DNA of 11,053 nucleotides from Chitinivibrio sp051745065. Its GTDB lineage: Bacteria > Fibrobacterota > Chitinivibrionia > Chitinivibrionales > Chitinivibrionaceae. The DNA lies in the NCBI GenBank assembly GCA_051745065.1, contig JBNJDQ010000077.1, positions 1 to 11,053 of the forward strand, given 5' to 3'. Of this stretch, positions 4,983 through 11,053 are shown piece by piece; the first letter of the stretch is position 1; each line of letters starts with the position of its first letter. A model generated the notes under the pieces. It made no database searches. It saw nothing but the letters and a program-made list of their open reading frames with translations, and was not told the origin of the DNA. Position numbers and translations under genes: made by a program.

Positions 4983-7181
4983 ATGAATCCTTTTAGTGTG
5001 TTTAAGAAAACTGGGCTCGCTGCAGCTGCGGTTGGTATGATTGGAAGCTCTGTCTTTGCAGAAGAGGCTGGGCAGGATCTTGATTTGAGTGCACTTCTGA
5101 ACATGGAAGTGACTGTTGCGTCAAAGAAGGCGGAGAAGATCTCCGATGCTCCCGGTATGATTGTCGCGTATTCTGAGAATGATATGAAAAATCTTGGGTA
5201 TTATACAATTCGCGATCTTGCAAATCTGACGACCGGGTATAGTTCGTATAGGTCAATAGGTGAAATTAATCTCGAAACCCGCGGTCAGAAGGCTTCCGGC
5301 TTTGAAAACAACAAGCATCTCCTTATGGTTGACGGTATTCCCGTTCGCCATGCACGGGGTGGTGCTGTTCCCGTGGAAGAAGAGATGTCTTTGTATGGAG
5401 CAAAGCGGGTTGAATTTCTAAAAGGCCCCGGTTCCGCTCTCTACGGTACGGGGGCATTTTTCGGTGTTGTAAATGTTGTGAACAAAACAACTCAGGAAGA
5501 AGGCGTTGAAGCAAAAGGAAAAGTGACCTTTGGCAGTGATGAGCTTTCCAAAAGAGCCATGGGACATATGTCTGCTCGAAACGAAGAAGGGGTTTTCAAT
5601 ATCGATGTGAGTCATTTTCAGAAGGAAACTGATGGACTACCCACTCAATTCCGTGGAACTCGTACTTACACAAGTACAGAGACAGGGGCAACTGACGTTG
5701 TTGATGTTGAGAAGGATGCCTATCGAAATTGGGATGATAAGAATGCTACTTTCTTTAATATGAATTATAAGAAGACCTCCGGACCCTTGAGCGGTGTTAC
5801 CGGCGGGTATTTGTATTCCCGAAAGAGTGGAGGTTTGGGAGAATTCTGGTGGATGAACAGTTCACCCCTTAATAACATGACTTGGGAAATTATGATTCCC
5901 TATGTTAAGTATGAGAAGGAATTCTCTGATAAGTTCTCGTTTAATTCGTATGTTCTTGGCAACCAGAGTGTTGAGCATGCTGTTACAGATGCTGAGTATG
6001 CTTCGGTTGTTGAAGAGTATATGGTAAAAGTTGCAGATTTCGAAACACTTCTTGAAGGGCATTACACTATTTCGGAAGATGCAGGTGATGTGATTTTCGG
6101 TGCGAACTATGATGTACGCAAGAGTCTCGGTCATGATCAGTCTTTTGGGAGTTATAAGTTTATAGCTGATGGTGAGCAAACGGAGATTGTTTTCCCTTCT
6201 GCTTGGGAAAGTGATCCTTTTCATACAATCTCTTTCTACGGTCAGTATCAGAACAGCTTTGATGTTCTTGCCGGATTGAATCTTACTGCAGGTTTTCGAG
6301 AAGACATTGGGTATACCGAGGAAAATACCTTTTCTCAGTTCTCTCCCCGTGCCGGTGTTGTCCAGAAGTTTACCGATAAGCTGAATATGAAACTGCTTTA
6401 TGGTACGGCGTTGCGGGCTCCCGGTATTAAATCTGCCGGTGTCAATGCGGAGGTGATTGGAGAGCTTGAGGCTGCTGGACAAAAAGATTCTGTGTCACAA
6501 GTACCTGAACTAGGTGCTGAAGTGATTCGCTCTTGGGAAAGCAGTGTGAACTTTTCCAATAAAAAGGTATCTGCCAATGTTGCTGGCTTTTACAATCAAA
6601 CAATAGATGAAATTACTAAGTTTAATTGGGGCGATCGTCAGATTTATGATAACTCAGACGATACAATCAGTGCGTATGGTGTTGAGGCTGATGTGAAAGG
6701 TGCTCCGATTAAAGATCTTGTGCTTATGGCCGGCGGAAGCTTTGCGTATGCGGAAAAGGCGAGTGATGAGACACAGTTTGAGGGTGTGCCCCAGAGTAAA
6801 TTTAACGGAGCAGTGTCATATACAAATCGTGCCCTTGTGCCGATGACCCTGACACCTTCTTTTTACTATATTCCCAAGTATCGTAATGGTGGTGATGCCG
6901 ATGATGATGCCAATTATATTGAAGAGAACAATGGAAACTTTTACTCTCTTGATATGAACTTTCGTGTTGATTTCAATGAAAACTTCGGTATGGAAGCAAT
7001 GGTTAAAAATCTGACAGATAACACGTATTATCAGCCCGGTATTTGGCTTTATAGTGATGCTGGTACTACTCAGCATAACTTTGGTAGTGGTCAAGAAGAT
7101 GCGACATATGCTGACGGTGGTTATATTGATCCTCAGAACCCCGGACGTTCTGTTTCAGTTTCCTTTAATGCGAAATTCTAA
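4983..7181 (+). CDS. TonB-dependent outer-membrane receptor
   Basis: The protein has 732 residues. The Sec signal peptide (1-26) has KK at 8-9, an Ala-rich core and a predicted cleavage after VFA. The mature N-terminus carries DLDLSALLNMEVTVASKK, the lead-in common before plug domains of this class; no clear TonB box is visible. The plug domain spans about 54-170, with LANLTTGYSSYRS, LLMVDGIPV and RVEFLKGPGSALYG (142-155). The rest forms a beta-barrel, ending with NLTDNTYY (676-683) and the C-terminal beta-signal VSVSFNAKF with terminal Phe. The length is typical. Such receptors import siderophores, cobalamin, metals or carbohydrates using TonB energy; the ligand cannot be told here and no transporter genes are adjacent. 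The gene has its own promoter and terminator, so it appears monocistronic. It is AT-richer than the minus-strand operon, with frequent GTT and AAG codons, possibly reflecting high expression or different ancestry. Confidence 0.93.
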   Translation: MNPFSVFKKTGLAAAAVGMIGSSVFAEEAGQDLDLSALLNMEVTVASKKAEKISDAPGMIVAYSENDMKNLGYYTIRDLANLTTGYSSYRSIGEINLETRGQKASGFENNKHLLMVDGIPVRHARGGAVPVEEEMSLYGAKRVEFLKGPGSALYGTGAFFGVVNVVNKTTQEEGVEAKGKVTFGSDELSKRAMGHMSARNEEGVFNIDVSHFQKETDGLPTQFRGTRTYTSTETGATDVVDVEKDAYRNWDDKNATFFNMNYKKTSGPLSGVTGGYLYSRKSGGLGEFWWMNSSPLNNMTWEIMIPYVKYEKEFSDKFSFNSYVLGNQSVEHAVTDAEYASVVEEYMVKVADFETLLEGHYTISEDAGDVIFGANYDVRKSLGHDQSFGSYKFIADGEQTEIVFPSAWESDPFHTISFYGQYQNSFDVLAGLNLTAGFREDIGYTEENTFSQFSPRAGVVQKFTDKLNMKLLYGTALRAPGIKSAGVNAEVIGELEAAGQKDSVSQVPELGAEVIRSWESSVNFSNKKVSANVAGFYNQTIDEITKFNWGDRQIYDNSDDTISAYGVEADVKGAPIKDLVLMAGGSFAYAEKASDETQFEGVPQSKFNGAVSYTNRALVPMTLTPSFYYIPKYRNGGDADDDANYIEENNGNFYSLDMNFRVDFNENFGMEAMVKNLTDNTYYQPGIWLYSDAGTTQHNFGSGQEDATYADGGYIDPQNPGRSVSVSFNAKF

Positions 7182-7206
7182 CGGATTTTACTTGTTTGGG
7201 TAAATC

Positions 7207-7238
7207 AAAAAGCTCTCCCTTTCCGGGGGAGCTTTTTT
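7207..7238 (+). terminator. Rho-independent terminator of the TonB receptor gene
   Basis: AAAAAGCTCTCCC (7207-7219) and GGGGGAGCTTTTT (7225-7237) pair along their length with one G-U wobble, around the loop TTTCC. A six-T run ends the structure at 7238. It begins 25 bases after the receptor stop, a classic placement. The A-run on the 5' side could let it act on minus-strand transcripts as well. Confidence 0.9.
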
Positions 7239-7330
7239 CATATCTTTACATTCTGTTTTATGCACATCAGAGGCAGGGTGTGTTAATCTTTGGCAGCGGT
7301 GTGAATGAATGAGGGTCGTCGTATTTTCAT

Positions 7331-7353
7331 GGCCGATCCACGCGGTATCGGCC
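7331..7353 (-). terminator. GC-rich hairpin just past the cvfB-like stop (terminator candidate)
   Basis: GGCCGAT (7331-7337) and ATCGGCC (7347-7353) form a strong 7-bp stem with a 9-base loop, 4 bases beyond the minus-strand stop codon. On the minus strand it is followed by ATGAAAATAC rather than a T-run, so it does not fit a standard intrinsic terminator. It may stabilise the mRNA 3' end. The A-flanked terminator at 7207-7238 lies further downstream and may end this transcript too. Confidence 0.4.
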
Positions 7354-7357
7354 CGGT

Positions 7358-8188
7358 TTACCTACGGGTAATTCCTCCGGCAGTGATACTGATCCTGCCC
7401 TGTCTGAGCAGATTGCCGATCAGCTTTTTATAGGTCTTTTTGCTGACGCCGAAATATCGCTGAATTGCTTCGGGGGCACTCTTATCACTGTAGGGGAGAA
7501 AGCCCCCTGCATCGTCCAAAAGTGCAAGAATTCGTTGGGCCTCGCTGTTGCGTGAGCCCGGATCTGCCGGAGCAAAACTGATATCCACTTTGTCTTCATC
7601 AGTATATATTTGCTTGATGTAGCAACTGATCCGCGCACCGATCTGTACGGTGTCACGAAATTCTGAACGGTGCAGCATGGCGTCAAAGCTGTTGTTCACA
7701 ATGGCCCGGGCACCGTATTCTGTAATTTCATAGATCAACGCGTCAACAGCTGTTCCCGGAGATATATTCTTCGGTGGCGGCGAGAGAAAGCGGCGCAGCC
7801 GTGAGGTTGCAAAGAGCCGTTCCGTGCGGTCATCAACGCAGAGGCGTACCACAACGGTTTCACCTTCTTCGGGGCGGCCAAACATTTCTCCATAGGGCAG
7901 AAGCAGATCCTTGGGAAGGCCCCAGTCCATAAAAGCACCAATGGGAGTTATTTCCTTTACTTTCAGTGGGGCAAAGCTTTCAGCGGTGAGGGCGGGGGTA
8001 CGCCCCGTTGCGGTGATACGGTCCTCGGAATCGCAATAGAGAAAGACCTGTATTTGTTCTCCCGGGGCCGGCTGTTGCGTGGTTTCTGCAGCGGGAAGTA
8101 GAATCTCCCGGTCTCCGCCGTCAAGCAGATAGCCGTGCTCCGTTTCGTCAAGTACGGTTAGTTCGTTATAATCACCCAGTTGATACAT
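7358..8188 (-). CDS. CvfB-like S1-domain RNA-binding protein with C-terminal winged helix
   Basis: The product has 276 residues from the ATG at 8188. Two ATGs are adjacent (8191 and 8188); the second has better spacing from AAGGA. A GTG at 8218 would add 10 residues but lacks a ribosome-binding site. The layout matches the CvfB/YitL family of Firmicutes: an OB-like domain (about 3-62), an S1 domain (about 71-135, with ITPIGAFMDWGLPKDLLLP), a second S1-like domain (146-207, ending KVDISF) and a winged helix (217-272). The winged helix bears the family hallmark FLPYSDKSAPEAIQRYFGVSKKTYK. Family members bind RNA; in Staphylococcus aureus CvfB influences virulence-factor expression. The length is close to the roughly 300 residues usual for the family. 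It lies 49 bp downstream of the hydrolase fusion, probably as the last gene of the same operon. Its exact RNA targets are unknown. Confidence 0.88.
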   Translation of the reverse strand: MYQLGDYNELTVLDETEHGYLLDGGDREILLPAAETTQQPAPGEQIQVFLYCDSEDRITATGRTPALTAESFAPLKVKEITPIGAFMDWGLPKDLLLPYGEMFGRPEEGETVVVRLCVDDRTERLFATSRLRRFLSPPPKNISPGTAVDALIYEITEYGARAIVNNSFDAMLHRSEFRDTVQIGARISCYIKQIYTDEDKVDISFAPADPGSRNSEAQRILALLDDAGGFLPYSDKSAPEAIQRYFGVSKKTYKKLIGNLLRQGRISITAGGITRR

Positions 8189-8237
8189 CATTTTTCCTTT
8201 TTTATTGTGAAAATACACTCTGCCTCAGATGAAAAGA

Positions 8238-10628
8238 TTATTTCTCTTGGCGGAGAGTGACCTCGACACTCAGGGGAGCGTGGTCCGAGCTTTTTCTGCT
8301 GAGAGCAGTGTTCGGCACAGTGGCTGATCGGGCTGAAAGATCACTGCTGATAAAAATATGATCAAGACGGGAGAAATTCATCCAGGTACGGAAATCTCCC
8401 GGTATGCCCGAGAGGCAGTCCGCAAGCTCTGCCCTGAGTATACGATATTCTTTGGATTTCGGTGTAGCGTTAAAATCGCCGCAGAGAATCAGCGGTTCTT
8501 TGGGGGCTTTGTCAACCCAGTTCTTGAGAAGATCCTGTATCTGCTGTCTTTTTTCATGTTTTCGATATCCCAGATGCGTGTTGATTATGGAGATTGTACC
8601 GGCTTGCGTGGAAAGGCGGTACCACTGGGCACTGCGCTGTTCAGAACGTGGCGGGCCGGCAAGGATTCCTGTCTGCACTTGTTGCAGTGGGTAGCGTGAA
8701 AGAATGGCGTTTCCGTAGGCACCACCCTGTGTACGGGAGGGAAAATAATAGGCGAACATTCCTGTTTTTTCCGCCAGTTCCTGAGTCTGGTCAGCCATGG
8801 CCGAGACCTGTCGTCCCCGGTCCACCTCCTGCAGAGCAGCAATATCCGGATCACAACGCCTGATTATTTCGGCAATTCGTTCTGTTGAGACGTAGCCGTC
8901 CATGCCGATACAGGAATGGATATTATACGTTGTGATGCGCAATGGACGGTGCGGAAAGGGGTGAACCGATTCCTGTTGTTTTGTGCGGCACGTGCTTTTC
9001 TCTCTGTCCAGAACAGAAAGGGCTTCGCGGCGCAGGTCCAGGGGGCGGAGAAATCCGCGGGTATTGCTCTCCGTAAGGGAGCGCGGAAGAAGAGCTGCTC
9101 CGGCAGTTTCCTGCGGGGAAAACCCGCCGTGGGCACCGTTTTCCGCCGTGAATGAGAGTGGCGTGCTTCCCGCTGCCCAGCCAAAGAATATGAGATCACC
9201 GGCGTTTGTATGCTCAGTCAGGGCGATAAGATCCCGGGATAGTTCTTTTATGAAAGGATGATCACTGCCAAAGAGCACCTCTTCGTCCCCGGGGATGGTC
9301 TGTTGCTGTGCTCCGGCACTGAGAAATGCTGTTCCTTTGGGTTCCACCCGGGCAATCAGGGGAATCTGCCATCTTCGGCTGAGTTCGCGGCTGAATCTGC
9401 GCCGGGCCGAGATGCTCCAGGCATCGGGAAGATAGACATGGGTTACGGGGCCGCCGATGGCAATGCGGATTCCTTCTTGCGGCGTAGGGGAAGTTCTCCC
9501 TTCGGTTTCGGCGAACTCTGTTTCATCTGCTGAATCCCTGTGCCCCTGGGGATGCAGAAGATTGACGCGGGAGAGTGATATATCCAGCTCAGAGGTAAAT
9601 ACACCAGTAAAGGGCAGGTTCATTTCTTCAGTAATCCGGCGCACTGCAGCCGGAAGAGAAACTCCGTGCATGGCTTCAAAAGAGTTGGTTTTGATCTGAC
9701 CGTGGTCTGAATACACCCACAGTTCATAGTCAATACCCTGTACAGTATCCGCCTTTTCACCGATGCGGCGAATGGCGTCATCTATTCCGCGAAGGGTCCA
9801 GTGGGCAAAACCTGAATCCGGGCCGCGCCGGTGAGACTGCTCATCATAGCCGAGGAAATTTGCATGAATGACGGGGATTTTCGCTGCAATATCCTCGCGA
9901 ACTTTGCCGGTTACCACTTCCCGAAGTGTTCCGCATACCGCCACTCTGGCGGGAATAAAGGTAAGTTCTTTTAGGATATTCTTTTGGTGAATCAGCCCGA
10001 TGAGCATGGCGTAGACCGCAAGTACCGCCTCCAGAACTGTGAGTACTGCAGCTCTGATGGTTCTGGATATCTTGCCCGGAATCCGTCTGACAAGAGCGGG
10101 GATGCCTCCAACGCGCAGTACTGATGCAGCACGATTCAGGGATATTCCCAGGGATGAAAAGCAGTATTCCGCCCGGGAACTGCCGCCGGTAAAAATGTTT
10201 GCGTAGGCAGATCCTGTCTCAAGGAGCTTGTTCTTTGTGTTTGCAAGGGAGTGTTCAAGGCGCTGTGCTTCCCCCGTTCCAAAGGTGCGGATGAGGCGCT
10301 TTTGCTTTCGGTCGTAGTATCCATATGCCGGAACCAGAGTTCTGATGCCGTAAAAAAGTTCCCCCTGCACTGCGGGCGTACTGGAGGGAAGACCGGAATA
10401 GAGGGTTTGAAGGGTGTAATTATTTCGTGAGATCAGTTTTTGCAGATAGGGCATTCTGTTTTCATTCAGCCCCTGCATGAAGGGCTTTTCTCCCAGTCCG
10501 TCAATTTGTATCATAATGAGTCCCCTTTGTGCAGTGGGACGCGTGGACTGGTTTCCGGCAGACGCAAAGAGGCGTATCATTTCGCGCAGCTGATGGAGTT
10601 TCTGCTGCAGGAGGTTTCGGTGTTTCAC
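8238..10628 (-). CDS. Fusion of alkaline-phosphatase-superfamily phosphodiesterase and EEP-family hydrolase
   Basis: The product has 796 residues. The chosen start is GTG at 10628, with AAGGAG six bases upstream and 10 bp after the glycosyltransferase stop. An ATG at 10751 would overlap that gene by 113 bp and adds Cys/Arg-rich residues unlike a real N-terminus. Domain 1 (about 36-520) fits the alkaline-phosphatase/nucleotide-pyrophosphatase superfamily: IQIDGLG with metal Asp43, SSTPAVQG with likely nucleophile Thr84, GYDEQSH (Asp262, His266), YSDHGQ (Asp308, His309) and GAHGGF (His500). Residues 193-213 are strongly hydrophobic and may contact the membrane. Domain 2 (about 563-793) is an endonuclease/exonuclease/phosphatase fold: TTYNIHS (Asn569), LQEVD (Glu601), NTHLGY, GDFNATP (Asp718, Asn720), LDHIF (Asp756) and SDHAPL (Asp782, His783). 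Both active sites look intact. No signal peptide is seen. The substrate is unknown; a phosphodiester lipid or envelope polymer is an inference from the glycosyltransferase neighbour. Confidence 0.88.
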   Translation of the reverse strand: MKHRNLLQQKLHQLREMIRLFASAGNQSTRPTAQRGLIMIQIDGLGEKPFMQGLNENRMPYLQKLISRNNYTLQTLYSGLPSSTPAVQGELFYGIRTLVPAYGYYDRKQKRLIRTFGTGEAQRLEHSLANTKNKLLETGSAYANIFTGGSSRAEYCFSSLGISLNRAASVLRVGGIPALVRRIPGKISRTIRAAVLTVLEAVLAVYAMLIGLIHQKNILKELTFIPARVAVCGTLREVVTGKVREDIAAKIPVIHANFLGYDEQSHRRGPDSGFAHWTLRGIDDAIRRIGEKADTVQGIDYELWVYSDHGQIKTNSFEAMHGVSLPAAVRRITEEMNLPFTGVFTSELDISLSRVNLLHPQGHRDSADETEFAETEGRTSPTPQEGIRIAIGGPVTHVYLPDAWSISARRRFSRELSRRWQIPLIARVEPKGTAFLSAGAQQQTIPGDEEVLFGSDHPFIKELSRDLIALTEHTNAGDLIFFGWAAGSTPLSFTAENGAHGGFSPQETAGAALLPRSLTESNTRGFLRPLDLRREALSVLDREKSTCRTKQQESVHPFPHRPLRITTYNIHSCIGMDGYVSTERIAEIIRRCDPDIAALQEVDRGRQVSAMADQTQELAEKTGMFAYYFPSRTQGGAYGNAILSRYPLQQVQTGILAGPPRSEQRSAQWYRLSTQAGTISIINTHLGYRKHEKRQQIQDLLKNWVDKAPKEPLILCGDFNATPKSKEYRILRAELADCLSGIPGDFRTWMNFSRLDHIFISSDLSARSATVPNTALSRKSSDHAPLSVEVTLRQEK

Positions 10629-10638
10629 AGCGGGCTCC

Positions 10639-11053
10639 TTAGTGAGAACTCTTTCGTATCGCTTTTCCCGTAGCCTGGAAAAAGTTCTGCAGCATCTGCA
10701 CTTCCCGATCGATTCTGCTGCGCGTTTTTTCCAGCAGTTGAAGTTGTGCATCTTCGGGAGTATGCCGTTTTTCGTTCACCCCGTCCGTGTACAGGGATTC
10801 GATTGCATCGATACTTCTTTCAATGGAATACTTTTTACCTTCTGCAATGCACCGGCGGTGAAGATTCTCCTTTTCATCCACGGAAAGATTTTCATACCAT
10901 TGAATGCCTTCCACAAAGGCCTGCGGTGATTCTTCCTGTATCAGCCGCCCGGTTTCATTATCTTTCATAATATTGCGAATCGCCGGTGCTTTAAGGGCAA
11001 TAACCGGTGTTCCCGCTGCAAAGGATTCGGCTATGACCAGCCCCTGAGTTTCT
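10639..11053 (-). CDS. Glycosyltransferase family 4-type (GT-B), C-terminal part (cut by window edge)
   Basis: The frame is open from the window edge to the TAA at 10641-10639, giving 137 visible residues; the N-terminal domain and part of the C-terminal domain are outside. The visible part begins with the nucleotide-sugar-binding E-x7-E motif, ETQGLVIAE, followed by SFAAGTPVIALKAPAIRNI and then DNETGRLI. This is the typical closing half of the GT-B C-terminal Rossmann domain in group 1 glycosyltransferases. A charged helical tail (about the last 50 residues, rich in Glu, Arg, Gln and Lys) may form a coiled coil. Such enzymes transfer a sugar from a nucleotide donor to lipid, polysaccharide or protein acceptors at the cytoplasmic face. 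The next gene starts 10 bp downstream, so they are co-transcribed. The acceptor and donor cannot be told. Confidence 0.88.
   Translation of the reverse strand, partial: ETQGLVIAESFAAGTPVIALKAPAIRNIMKDNETGRLIQEESPQAFVEGIQWYENLSVDEKENLHRRCIAEGKKYSIERSIDAIESLYTDGVNEKRHTPEDAQLQLLEKTRSRIDREVQMLQNFFQATGKAIRKSSH

Noticed and set aside
5862..6482. 206-codon minus-strand frame inside the TonB receptor gene
   Set aside because: It lies wholly inside a clear receptor gene and encodes no recognisable domain; an antisense shadow.
10629..10751. Upstream ATG at 10751 as start of the hydrolase fusion
   Set aside because: It would overlap the glycosyltransferase gene by 113 bp, and the added residues have no domain character. 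The GTG at 10628 has an excellent Shine-Dalgarno and a 10-bp gap.

Overview
The window most likely comes from a bacterium of the Fibrobacterota (Fibrobacter/Chitinivibrio-type) lineage. The main reason is a protein at 524-1342 that carries the hallmarks of the TIGR02147/DUF4423 family, best known as a large paralogous family in Fibrobacter succinogenes. It sits one base upstream of a Ser/Asp/Thr-rich lipoprotein. The phylum is an inference. The Gram-negative envelope is supported directly by a TonB-dependent receptor and two lipoproteins with lipoboxes.

Layout. Positions 1-268 (+) are the end of a response-regulator receiver domain. Positions 269-523 are a structured intergenic region with a 14-bp direct repeat, several short hairpins and, just before the next start codon, a terminator-like hairpin with a T-tract. 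Positions 524-2882 (+) are a tightly coupled pair: the TIGR02147 putative regulator and a 512-residue lipoprotein with a carboxypeptidase-regulatory-like domain. An AT-rich gap (2883-3197) precedes a small 79-residue four-cysteine protein (3198-3437, +). That gene converges on a minus-strand lipoprotein (3569-4555), with inverted repeats between their stops. A 427-bp divergent intergenic region (4556-4982) holds a palindrome, a possible 51-codon ORF and a sigma70-like promoter. It leads into a 732-residue TonB-dependent outer-membrane receptor (4983-7181, +), which ends in a strong intrinsic terminator.

Positions 7358-11053 (-) are a co-directional cluster, read right to left: the C-terminus of a GT4-type glycosyltransferase (cut by the window edge), a 796-residue fusion of an alkaline-phosphatase-superfamily phosphodiesterase and an endonuclease/exonuclease/phosphatase (EEP) domain, and a CvfB-like S1/winged-helix RNA-binding protein. 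Spacings of 10 and 49 bp suggest one operon. The fusion next to a glycosyltransferase hints at glycolipid, phospholipid or envelope-polymer metabolism, but no substrate can be read from the sequence.

The points most worth following up are the two-hydrolase fusion and its operon, the attenuator-like element in front of the TIGR02147-lipoprotein pair, and the small Cys-cluster protein. I see no RNA genes, CRISPR arrays, insertion sequences or prophage genes.
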